In this document: positions 7,784 through 15,773 of the stretch, in pieces
Layout of the letters: each line of letters opens with the position of its first letter
Numbering within the stretch: position 1 is the stretch's first letter
From: a virus
IMG/VR virus record: IMGVR_UViG_3300036768_001501
Location: 1-64,000 of that record
DNA length: 64,000 nt
Direction: 5' to 3' (one strand)
Translations under genes and position numbers: made by a program
The notes under the pieces: generated by a model
Seen by the model: only the letters and a program-made list of their open reading frames with translations
What the model was told of the DNA's origin: nothing
The model's database searches: none

Positions 7784-9082
7784 CTAAATGCACTCCATAG
7801 TAATGCCATCATACGATGGCTTGTAGTAGCCAACATCGATCTCGTCTTCAAAACGCCGACCGGCAATGATACGCAATTTGTAGTGATTGCCAACTTGCTT
7901 GCGCTCTTCTTCTGGCAGTGGGCAAATGGCAATCGCAGCATCGACTACAGCAATGACTTCGTAGGACTCTGATATATCAGTCTTTGAGATATGCGCTGGG
8001 TCCTTCAGGGCTTCGCGCCTAAGTAGATGAGCGCTAATTACACCAGTCTTGGTTAACTTAGCCAAGCGTACGCAATCACGCGCAATCTCAGCCAACTCAT
8101 GGCGCTTTTCGCTCTTCTTGTTCGTTGGCTGCATAAATATCATGTAGTCTAAGAATATCACGTCTGGAGCAAATCCTTGCGCTGTGAGTTTCTTTACGAG
8201 CCTATACACATTGCTAATGCTTGTTCCAGGCGGCTCATAAGCAAGATAGAGCCGCTTGTCAAGCCCAAGATATTGCACAACATCTCGCCTATCGCCATTG
8301 CCTTGGTAGCCGTTTGCAATTGCAATCGTACGAAGCGTATTAGCAAAACGATCACGCATTGATTCGATTGTCATCTCGAAAGACACGAACAGGACACGAG
8401 ATTCTGTATTATTAATGAGAACACCAGCAGCCGACGTTACTAAGAATGATGTTTTTCGACCCTTGGGAGCGCCAAGAAACAGGAAAAACTCGCCCTTTTT
8501 GATGCCGCTGATATGCTGGTCCAAATCGCGCAAGCCTAACGGATAAGCGATGTTCGTATTTGGCGGATCGTCTGGTAGACACTCGATAAAATCACCACGA
8601 GCACTGCGATCTACGGAATCTATCTTAGAATGAACTTCGTCTAGGACAGTTCTGACTTTTTCAATCTTGTTCTTACCAGGCGCACTGACTGTCGTGTACG
8701 CCTCGCGAATTGCGTTATAGGCAACCCAGTCCCGAATGAAGTTCGCAAATTCCTCTGCAATTGTATCGAACGCTGAAGCATCAATTGATTCGATTTCATC
8801 TATCTCGCGCAGTACGTCAGATTGACGAAAGGCGTCCGTGTCTGGCGGCTCTGACTCTATGTGGGCACGGACAATATCGAACCCAGGAACTTCGTTCCTG
8901 TCTGTATAGTACTGGACAATCTCCGCAATGTATGCGTGAATATCTACTTGCGGATGCCCGAAATAAGATGCCATGAATCTTAGATTGTGTGCTTCTAGTG
9001 CATTTGTAGAAATTGCAGTCTTGAGAACGATGCGCCGAATACGTGGATCATCAAGAAACTTATTACCAAATGCACTGCCCAC
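7784..9082 (-). CDS. DnaB-like replicative helicase
   Basis: A 432-residue RecA-fold ATPase. It has a Walker A GAPKGRKTS (residues ~204-212), a glutamate-bearing VLFVSFEMT strand, and a Walker B-type VIFLDYMIF (~308-316). Downstream is a 'GVISAHLLRREALKD' segment, equivalent to the sensor strand of SF4 helicases. The N-terminal ~160 residues look like the DnaB/Twinkle-type helical region. It is shorter than cellular DnaB and lacks an obvious primase domain, consistent with the separate primase gene next door. It starts at GTG behind GGAGG. It should unwind DNA ahead of the phage polymerase, in concert with SSB and clamp. Confidence 0.85.
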   Translation of the reverse strand: MGSAFGNKFLDDPRIRRIVLKTAISTNALEAHNLRFMASYFGHPQVDIHAYIAEIVQYYTDRNEVPGFDIVRAHIESEPPDTDAFRQSDVLREIDEIESIDASAFDTIAEEFANFIRDWVAYNAIREAYTTVSAPGKNKIEKVRTVLDEVHSKIDSVDRSARGDFIECLPDDPPNTNIAYPLGLRDLDQHISGIKKGEFFLFLGAPKGRKTSFLVTSAAGVLINNTESRVLFVSFEMTIESMRDRFANTLRTIAIANGYQGNGDRRDVVQYLGLDKRLYLAYEPPGTSISNVYRLVKKLTAQGFAPDVIFLDYMIFMQPTNKKSEKRHELAEIARDCVRLAKLTKTGVISAHLLRREALKDPAHISKTDISESYEVIAVVDAAIAICPLPEEERKQVGNHYKLRIIAGRRFEDEIDVGYYKPSYDGITMECI

Positions 9083-9109
9083 AACAGCCTCCGCAGATAC
9101 GTATAAAAC

Positions 9110-10105
9110 TTACAGAACCTTAAGCGTTCCGCCAGATGCTGCGTCCTTTGCGCCGACCCAGGTACCAATCCTGACGACGGGCAAGAATCTTATCAGTTCG
9201 TTTGCAAGCATTGCCGACTTGCCTTCCGCATCGGCATCAAGAGCCACGATTACTGTTCTTGGCTTAAGCCTAACAATCATAGACCTTTGGATTTGCGTCA
9301 TTGCAGAGCCAAGTAGCGCTACGGCTGGAATTCTTTCTGACTCCATCAGCGTGACTGCATCTTGCGCGCTCTCTACAATAGCAAGTTGTTCAAGGTTTCT
9401 GGGCAAAAAGTCGTGACCAAAAAGGCATTCGCCTTTCGAGTGAGACGACTCCGCCCTTGACGCCGCCATGTAGCCGCCTTCACTCAACCTGACTGTATAA
9501 AAACATGGCAGAAACCGGTACGTCACCGGAATCAGAATACCATTCCCGAAAACCAAATCAGCCCAGCAGAAACCAAAACGTTTCAGCCATTCTAGCTTGA
9601 CCTTAGACCAGGTCGGCGGCAAGTCTCCTTCACGCAACGGTCGAATCGAGCCATTGATACGGATAAACGGCTTCTTGTTCGGCAACTCCAATTGCCGCTC
9701 GCTCAGCGGCAGCATGGTCGGAGCGCCGAAAATGGCTGTCATAATGTTGGCAGCCGTCTGCCTTGTAATAATTCCCTTTGTAATTAGCGCGTCCAGCCAT
9801 TCTTTGATTGGTCTGCCTGTCCCCAGATCGCATTTCGCCCTGAAACAGCCAGCGCGCCGGCTAGACACGCTAATATAACCGCGCCCCTTCTTGTCGCCGC
9901 AAGCTGGGCAGTCGAATACTAAAACGCCGTTTTCAAACCCACGACCACCACCAAAGTTCAACACCCTAAACGGCAATACTTTGACGAGCTCAAGCATATC
10001 GCCCGCATAGATACAACCAGACGCAACGAAAGGCAAGAATCTCCCGCTCTTAATTTTTAGAATGCTTGCAGATGCGGCAACTTTGGATAGAATAACAGGC
10101 GCCAT
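9110..10105 (-). CDS. DnaG-type primase with TOPRIM domain
   Basis: A 331-residue primase from the ATG at 10103-10105; a TTG at 10132 would add nine residues. The N-terminal part has a zinc-ribbon pattern CPACGDKKGRG ... C-x4-C. The C-terminal half is a TOPRIM domain: a 'LAIVESAQDAVTLME' segment with the conserved glutamate, followed by VIVALDADAEG with the D-x-D motif. It should synthesise RNA primers for lagging-strand synthesis. Gene order primase-helicase matches many phages. The start codon shares the palindrome CATG with the divergent gene at 10104. Confidence 0.85.
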   Translation of the reverse strand: MAPVILSKVAASASILKIKSGRFLPFVASGCIYAGDMLELVKVLPFRVLNFGGGRGFENGVLVFDCPACGDKKGRGYISVSSRRAGCFRAKCDLGTGRPIKEWLDALITKGIITRQTAANIMTAIFGAPTMLPLSERQLELPNKKPFIRINGSIRPLREGDLPPTWSKVKLEWLKRFGFCWADLVFGNGILIPVTYRFLPCFYTVRLSEGGYMAASRAESSHSKGECLFGHDFLPRNLEQLAIVESAQDAVTLMESERIPAVALLGSAMTQIQRSMIVRLKPRTVIVALDADAEGKSAMLANELIRFLPVVRIGTWVGAKDAASGGTLKVL

Positions 10106-10766
10106 GAGTTCGCGTTTTATATTTGTTGCCAAGCTATCGCCATCCCGGCTCGCTCACTACCTAATTGAGAACCGCAAGGCATACGGCATCCTAACGCAGA
10201 TCAACTCCAACTATGAGCTGCCGGTCGTTACTGAGCTGCGCTACGAGCATGGCATCATCGTCAGCGTCAGCAACAGGCGCCGAGAATACTTGCACAAAAT
10301 TGTCGATCTGCCATGCGTACATATCGACATCAAAGCTGCCATGCTGCAGGCGCGTCTCATCTGGATTCCCAAAGAGATTGGCATAGAGAGCGAACGAGCA
10401 AAGCAATTGATGGCAACCGAGTCACCTCATGTGACATTTGCCAGCATAATGGAAATCGAGAAGAGCAAGTCGGCATCGATCCGGCTGCTTACGAACTACG
10501 ATTTGCAGCACAAGATTGACTACATTGACGACGGTTTAGGGCGCAAGACGCTTGAATGGCTTAAGCGCAAGTACGGAGTCCAGACATCCCACGACTTGGC
10601 TAGAGTCTTGAACCACTACGTTGCCGAAGCTACGCTCAAGATCGTGAGCGAAAACCTTGGCAACGTCGTTAGCTTTGCCCTAGACGACGTACTGGTAATG
10701 GGCAAGGAAAACGATATTTCCGTGCCGGAAAACATCTTTGTGCGACTGAAACCAGTTGACTCATAA
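10104..10766 (+). CDS. Hypothetical protein, divergent from the primase
   Basis: A 220-residue protein from the ATG at 10104; the frame is open to 10062. It has a beta-rich N-terminal half (SSRFIFVAKLSPSRLAHYLI) and a helical C-terminal half with a 'GVQTSHDLARVLNHYVAEATLKI' type helix-turn region. The protein is of mixed charge, and has no membrane segment or recognised motif. It starts on the same CATG as the minus-strand primase gene, so the two transcripts diverge from overlapping 5' ends. Its end overlaps the -35 box of the prim-pol promoter. Confidence 0.6.
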   Translation: MSSRFIFVAKLSPSRLAHYLIENRKAYGILTQINSNYELPVVTELRYEHGIIVSVSNRRREYLHKIVDLPCVHIDIKAAMLQARLIWIPKEIGIESERAKQLMATESPHVTFASIMEIEKSKSASIRLLTNYDLQHKIDYIDDGLGRKTLEWLKRKYGVQTSHDLARVLNHYVAEATLKIVSENLGNVVSFALDDVLVMGKENDISVPENIFVRLKPVDS

Positions 10767-10784
10767 CGCTTTTTGTGGTATGCT
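10756..10784 (+). promoter_or_regulatory. Promoter of the prim-pol gene
   Basis: TTGACT (10756-10761), a 17-bp spacer and TATGCT (10779-10784) preceded by TGg give a consensus sigma-70-like promoter with an extended -10. Transcription would begin near 10791, 68 nt before the chosen start of the prim-pol gene. Confidence 0.65.
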
Positions 10785-10858
10785 CATATGGTGTGCACGA
10801 AGACACACCACAGCTCGTATCGTGCGGGCTACCAGTTAGGAGGAACGAATACGCAGCC

Positions 10859-12949
10859 ATGAGAACACCTCCAATGACGTACGAAGTAGAGGACAAATCG
10901 CAAGCTGCATGGATTACCACTCGGTTCGTTATCCTAGCCGGCAACTCGAAAGTGCCGCTACCCAAAGATCAAGCGGCAGAGATTGCCAAAGAAGATTTCG
11001 GTGCCACGTTCGATTACGAACGCAATGATGCGGGAACTACCGACCTGCTTGTTGAAACGCTGATTCTCAAGAACGTCGCACCAAGACTAACGGAGTTCAC
11101 GTATCCGAACAGCAAGTTCCCTGTAGACAAGCTTGCGGCAGGCAAGTACGGCTTAGGCATCAAATGCGGCGAGCCGTCAACGCTTCTCGGACCGGACTAT
11201 CGTATCTATGTGTTCGATGCTGATTCAGAGGAATCAGCCAAGTTTCTCGAAGATAACCTGTTCAGTGGCGACAAGCATACCTTCATGGTCAAGACCGCCA
11301 GAGGCATGCACTTCTACGTCGCCTCCAAGCATAAGCTACCGACGCAGAAGATTTCCGAGATTGACGGCGTCAAGGTGCAGGTAGATTTCCGCGGCCGCGG
11401 CTCGTACGTGGTCGCGCCTGGCATGAATATCAACGGTCATGAATATATCTCATGTCATAGGCATAACTTGCATACCCTGTACGAGCTGACTGATGAAGAC
11501 ATCAAGCGGCTCAAGCTCAAGACGAATTCCGGACGTGCATATGACCACGATGATGATGACGATGATGATAAAAATACAGCCAGCAACACAGTTAAAATCG
11601 AGCCGACCATTGACCTTGGCTGGGTCACAATGTCCCAGTCGCATTTCGTCAACATGTACCTGGACCAATCGCTCCAATATATCGATCAGAAGCTAGATAC
11701 ACACGCGACAAGCATTGGCGACAAAGATGGCATCATGCTTTCGACGGCAGCACGGCTGCCCAAGAAAATCATTGCGCTGATCAACCCAGACTATGACTTC
11801 AGGAAGCAATACCCGTCCAGAAGCGAGGCAGCGCATGCAATCATCAACACTGCGCTGCTGAACGGTGGCATACCAATAGAAGAGATCGTTTATCTCGTTA
11901 CCGCCAACCCAAGAATCGCCTCGCACTACCTTGACGGCAAGATCAAGGAAAAGCTGAAGAGCAAGAAGGCAGAAATGCCTAAGCTCAACCATCGCCAAAC
12001 GAAAAAGCTGGTCCAGAATATTTTAGCAGACATCTACCGCTGCATTGTCAAACAATCAGATTATATTTGCGAACGGGCAAAAAACCGTGAATGGCAGTAC
12101 ATGCTACACGTCATGAAGCCTTTCATTGTCATGAACATTCAGAGGATTCTCAGAGATAGGAAAGGAGACCGATATGCCAACCAACGCACTGGTCTCCCAA
12201 TCGTATTCGACACCTTGGCGAACATTTATTGCGGCGCGAAAACTCCAGACCCGTACCCTATCAATATCAGCCGCATCCAGCGTATGGCTGGCGTACACCG
12301 CACTACGGTCCGCAAGGCTCTCGACACACTCAAGGAGCTGGGGCTTATTACCATCTTCCATGAGGAGAAGGTAAACAAGCACGGTGAGGTTGCTGAATAT
12401 AAGTCCTTCAAGTTCAACATGACCGAACTCTGCAAGCTACTACCTGAATGCGGTGTGAACGGCTTGTCGGAAGCAATCAAGGGCTATCGGGCGGAGCGGT
12501 TCAAGTACCTGCGCCTGTTCCAGACGAACACAGCGATCCGAACCTCGTGCATCAACCCGAGCGCACTGCACCATAACCGTGTCCTCACCAACGACACGCT
12601 CCGTGGAATCGACTCGTTCATGCAGCCCAAGGAGTACGCCCTTACCGCCGGTGTCACCCTCAAGACAGCACGGCGGCGCAGAAAGAAGCTGACCGCACTG
12701 GTGTCCAGTGTGCTGCCCAAGAAGGAGCAGTACGGCTTGAACGATGCTGTAGCGTACCTGACGAGGCAGCACTTCGATCTGTGCATCGAAGCATCGAAAC
12801 GCTGCTTCGAGTCCCTGACCAAGTCGATCCTCTACTATGAGGGACTCAGGTACCACGGTCAGATCACCGAAGAGGAATACGAGCAGAAGCTGAAAGCGTA
12901 TCAGAGACAACTGGTACCGAAAGAGCGGTTCGCTTACCTGAGCGCCTAG
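10859..12949 (+). CDS. AEP primase-polymerase (prim-pol) with winged-helix C-terminus
   Basis: A 696-residue protein from the ATG at 10859 (AGGAGG 15 nt upstream); the frame is open to 10775. Residues ~60-190 look like a bifunctional primase-polymerase (archaeo-eukaryotic primase) domain: a metal-binding VFDAD motif, a 'TARGMHFYVA' histidine motif and 'VDFRGRGSYVVAPG'. An acidic DHDDDDDDD linker follows, then a helical region and a winged-helix motif (ISRIQRMAGVHRTTVRKALDTL quoted in parts, about residues 475-500). It could prime or initiate replication, or act in translesion synthesis. Because a DnaG-type primase is encoded at 9110-10105, this phage has two unrelated primases. No helicase domain is visible, unlike in many prim-pol replication proteins. 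Confidence 0.75.
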   Translation: MRTPPMTYEVEDKSQAAWITTRFVILAGNSKVPLPKDQAAEIAKEDFGATFDYERNDAGTTDLLVETLILKNVAPRLTEFTYPNSKFPVDKLAAGKYGLGIKCGEPSTLLGPDYRIYVFDADSEESAKFLEDNLFSGDKHTFMVKTARGMHFYVASKHKLPTQKISEIDGVKVQVDFRGRGSYVVAPGMNINGHEYISCHRHNLHTLYELTDEDIKRLKLKTNSGRAYDHDDDDDDDKNTASNTVKIEPTIDLGWVTMSQSHFVNMYLDQSLQYIDQKLDTHATSIGDKDGIMLSTAARLPKKIIALINPDYDFRKQYPSRSEAAHAIINTALLNGGIPIEEIVYLVTANPRIASHYLDGKIKEKLKSKKAEMPKLNHRQTKKLVQNILADIYRCIVKQSDYICERAKNREWQYMLHVMKPFIVMNIQRILRDRKGDRYANQRTGLPIVFDTLANIYCGAKTPDPYPINISRIQRMAGVHRTTVRKALDTLKELGLITIFHEEKVNKHGEVAEYKSFKFNMTELCKLLPECGVNGLSEAIKGYRAERFKYLRLFQTNTAIRTSCINPSALHHNRVLTNDTLRGIDSFMQPKEYALTAGVTLKTARRRRKKLTALVSSVLPKKEQYGLNDAVAYLTRQHFDLCIEASKRCFESLTKSILYYEGLRYHGQITEEEYEQKLKAYQRQLVPKERFAYLSA

Positions 12950-13420
12950 CAGCAAGCTGGACACTCAGAAAACCCTGCAGCAGAAGAAAGCAGTACGGTG
13001 GAGGTGTGTACCCGTACTGCTGCTCTGCGTCCTGGAAGCAGGTCTGGTGGCTAGAAGAAGGCTTGCTCCGGTCTGTGGAAGCACCTGTACGGCTATGGTT
13101 GGCACAAGGCGGGGCTGCCCGGAGGGTGTTGCAGAGCTGGTTGGATGGGGTACGGAGGTCACCTATAGCCCTATTATGCACACTCTAATGGCTGGTAGGC
13201 TGGACACAGGTGGGCTCTCCGGCTTACGTCCCCTGCCTGGCACGCCCAGGCTGCTGTGACTAAGGGGCTGGGAGCTAACTAACCCTAACCTCCCACCTCC
13301 ACCTCCACCTCCAGCTCCAGCTCCAGCTCCCACCTCCAGCTCCCAGCCACCGTACTGCAGCAGACCGTACCTTGGGTTCCCCTGTTGCATTCTGGGTTCG
13401 GTTCTGGTAAGAAGTTCAGC
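12950..13420 (+). other. 470-bp structured non-coding segment
   Basis: No credible gene is seen here. It contains a 10-bp perfect hairpin (12989-12998 with 13012-13021, no T tract), a 6-bp hairpin (13235-13240 with 13246-13251), and a pyrimidine-rich run of CCACCT/CCAGCT hexamers (about 13285-13350) whose minus strand is G-rich enough for G-quadruplexes. It lies between the prim-pol and Mre11 genes. It could be an origin, a structured RNA or a long leader; the sequence does not decide. Confidence 0.5.
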
Positions 13421-14551
13421 ATGGAGACGTTCAGGTTTCTGCATGTTGGAGACGTTCATTTGTCTGACAGGTATCAGGCTGAGTTGGGTCCGATTCTGGA
13501 TGCAGTTCGTGATGCAGCGTACAAGCTCCGGAACGACCTGGACCTGATTGTGTTCACCGGGGACTTGTTCCACAAGCCGGTCATGACTGGGTCGTATGCT
13601 GCCAGGCGGCTGTGCGAGTTCTTCTTCGAGCTGAACGGTTTCGGTGTTCCGATTGTTGTTGTTCGTGGCACGCCGTCTCATGACGGTATCGGTGGTTTGG
13701 AGTTCCTGAAACCGTTCGCCATTGTGGTGGATGCCGAGCCGGAGAAGCAGATGTACTGGGACATGCTACCTGCATCCGGCAATGCGAAGGACTTCGTTCC
13801 GCACTATCATCGTGAGAGTGGGGTGTTTTTCCTGGAGCGGGGCAATGTTCGTGCTGCGTTCTTGGCTTCTATGCCTCGGCACAGGCAGGAAGATGTGAAG
13901 GCTCGTGTCAGGGATTGCTTCCGTCATGTTGCTACGCCGGACTTGTTCTTCACCCATGCGATGGTTTCGAGTGCCAAGACGGAGCACGGTGTGCCTACGG
14001 ACCTGTTCGATGTGGAATGGACCCTAGAGGAGCTGAAAGACCTGGGCGTGCCATTGATCGGGCTCGGTCATGTGCATAAGCCGCAAGTGCTCAGCACGGA
14101 GCCGTTGATTTACTATGCTGGGAGCGTGGGGCGGCTGCATATAGGCGAGGCTGGTGACAAGTCCATTGTGCACGGCTTCAGCGACGGCAAGTCGATTGTG
14201 CTTGAGCAAATTCCCATGCCGGCATCGAAGACGCACTACGTAAAGCCGGACAGGTATGAGGACATCTTGTCTGTGTTCGAGCATATGACAGCACGGGACG
14301 CTCTTCTGATCAACAACTACCGCAATCTGGATTTGGCGCCGGTATACGGCGAGCTGGAGCGGCGGTTCGGGTATCAGTTCTTGCGGAACGTGCGGGTGGA
14401 GTACCCGGAGGAAAAGAGGCAGACGCATGTCGTGGAGCGGTGGCGTCGTGCCAGTGTAGAGGACTTGGTTGTCGAACATGTTGTGAATGAAAACAAGGAT
14501 GCCGATGTCCAATATGTCAGGAGTCGCTTTAGGGAAATAGCGAGTGCTTAG
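13421..14551 (+). CDS. sbcD: Mre11/SbcD-type nuclease
   Basis: A 376-residue metallophosphoesterase from the ATG at 13421. It has the five-motif pattern of Mre11/SbcD/T4 gp47: GDVHLSD at the N-terminus, VFTGDLFHK, RGTPSHDG in place of the usual GNHD, a 'LFFTHAMV' histidine, and GLGHVHKPQ. These residues bind two metal ions. The C-terminal ~130 residues should contact the Rad50 partner encoded at 22870. The complex processes DNA ends for recombination. It is unusual that the partner gene is 8.3 kb away, beyond the head genes. The upstream sequence lacks a clear SD. Confidence 0.9.
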   Translation: METFRFLHVGDVHLSDRYQAELGPILDAVRDAAYKLRNDLDLIVFTGDLFHKPVMTGSYAARRLCEFFFELNGFGVPIVVVRGTPSHDGIGGLEFLKPFAIVVDAEPEKQMYWDMLPASGNAKDFVPHYHRESGVFFLERGNVRAAFLASMPRHRQEDVKARVRDCFRHVATPDLFFTHAMVSSAKTEHGVPTDLFDVEWTLEELKDLGVPLIGLGHVHKPQVLSTEPLIYYAGSVGRLHIGEAGDKSIVHGFSDGKSIVLEQIPMPASKTHYVKPDRYEDILSVFEHMTARDALLINNYRNLDLAPVYGELERRFGYQFLRNVRVEYPEEKRQTHVVERWRRASVEDLVVEHVVNENKDADVQYVRSRFREIASA

Positions 14552-15086
14552 CACGTACCAGGTAGATGTTCTCAAGAAGGCATCGACAAGCCCGGAGATT
14601 CGTCTCTGGTACGCAGTCCTTTTCTTGGCTTTGCACGACTGCAAAGCGCGTGTCACTTCCCGCAAGGCACAGACGGCAATCTACTTCATCTGGACGTTGA
14701 TTACTGCTGAGGACCATCTTCTGAAAGTCATCTTGCCGCAAACGCCAGAGCGCAAGCTGTTCATGATGCGCCAGATCATGTCCTGCTATATGGGCGTCGG
14801 CAAGATACGCATGAAATATCTTGTTCTTAAGTTCTCTTTGCATTTGTACCAGAATTATGGTAATGTTGTTCACAACGTGCTTGGTGTTCTTGCCGACATT
14901 GGGATCGTGCCTACGATGGAGCCGGACCTGCGCTTGTCTTTCGTGCATGCGAGGGCAATCAAGCACGCGCATAAGTTCAAGTACGACGAACAGATGCGCA
15001 TTTACTACATAGACCGTACAAAGCTCTGGAAGATGATTTCCAGGCATTTGAGTTTGCTAGATCAAGTCAAGGAGGAGGAAACATGA
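14544..15086 (+). CDS. Hypothetical helical protein
   Basis: A 180-residue basic, mostly alpha-helical protein starting at a GTG that overlaps the end of the nuclease gene by 8 nt. It contains several hydrophobic helices with Trp and Tyr (YAVLFLALHDCKARV; YFIWTLITAEDHLL) but these are too short and charged to be membrane segments. Its stop overlaps the next gene (ATGA). Located between the nuclease and terminase genes; no function recognised. Confidence 0.65.
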   Translation: MLSTYQVDVLKKASTSPEIRLWYAVLFLALHDCKARVTSRKAQTAIYFIWTLITAEDHLLKVILPQTPERKLFMMRQIMSCYMGVGKIRMKYLVLKFSLHLYQNYGNVVHNVLGVLADIGIVPTMEPDLRLSFVHARAIKHAHKFKYDEQMRIYYIDRTKLWKMISRHLSLLDQVKEEET

Positions 15087-15313
15087 CAAACGGAGTTCGT
15101 AGGACCGCATTGTTGTACGAGGACGTGGACAATTACGTTCACGAGCTGCTGCAAAAGGCACGCAACAATCAGGCGCCAGCCTGGCTGGACACCTGCCTCG
15201 ATGTAGATGCGCACAATTACTCGAATCTGTATACGTATTCGACCGTCTTGCGTGCGATTATCCGCAGGAGCATGAAGCTAGATGCCCAGGAAGCGCGCTA
15301 TAACAGCAAGTGA
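15083..15313 (+). CDS. Small hypothetical protein
   Basis: A 76-residue protein behind an exceptionally strong SD (AGGAGGAGG), overlapping the previous stop by 4 nt. Helical with a basic C-terminus (IIRRSMKLDAQEARYNSK). It overlaps the next gene by 32 nt. Function unknown. Confidence 0.65.
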   Translation: MTNGVRRTALLYEDVDNYVHELLQKARNNQAPAWLDTCLDVDAHNYSNLYTYSTVLRAIIRRSMKLDAQEARYNSK

Positions 15314-15773
15314 CGTGATCGCCATCGCCGACAAGGCGCTGGCAAAGCCAAGCACGGTCGATGAGCTTGTCGATAATCTCGATAAGCACGAATCTTCAAA
15401 AATCGACCGGAAGATTGCCTTGCGGGCGATCTCGTCATACATCTTGCGGAAAATCCTGCACCGTGTCGAATTGGACGGCGATACGGGCGGCTTGCTCCCG
15501 ATGGATATGGCGCTCCGGTACATGCGCTTCATTATGGAGCTGGATTCGCAAGATACGACAAATTACAACGATGTTGATCCTGTAGAATTGCTGTCCAAGC
15601 TCACAGGCTTGCCGCGCGATGTGATCGTGTCCATGTACTACTCCAGCAGCCAGGACAAGTTCAAAGAAGTGACATTGAGGAAGCGTACGGTGGATGCGGA
15701 AATCAAGATTTCTAATAATTCTGAACAGGAAGATGAAGATAATATTGAAGATTTCGATATTGAAGTTGAATGA
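15282..15773 (+). CDS. Putative terminase small subunit
   Basis: A 163-residue protein immediately upstream of the large terminase gene and overlapping it by 4 nt. The N-terminal part is basic and helical (PRKRAITASDVIAIADKAL), which could be a DNA-binding region. The middle is a helical oligomerisation-like core. The C-terminus is a long acidic tail (EQEDEDNIEDFDIEVE), as seen in several small terminases and other TerL partners. Identification relies on position and layout only. It would recognise the packaging site and load the large subunit. Confidence 0.45.
   Translation: MPRKRAITASDVIAIADKALAKPSTVDELVDNLDKHESSKIDRKIALRAISSYILRKILHRVELDGDTGGLLPMDMALRYMRFIMELDSQDTTNYNDVDPVELLSKLTGLPRDVIVSMYYSSSQDKFKEVTLRKRTVDAEIKISNNSEQEDEDNIEDFDIEVE

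Noticed and set aside
12989-13021. Hairpin after the prim-pol gene as an intrinsic terminator
   Set aside because: The stem is good but no T tract follows.
13270-13290. Telomere-like CTAACCCTAACC
   Set aside because: Only two units are present, not a terminal array; kept only as a note on the G-rich strand.
13163-13681. 172-codon minus-strand frame over the non-coding segment and the Mre11 gene
   Set aside because: It overlaps the clearly real nuclease gene and contains Gly/Ala runs produced by the hexamer repeats.
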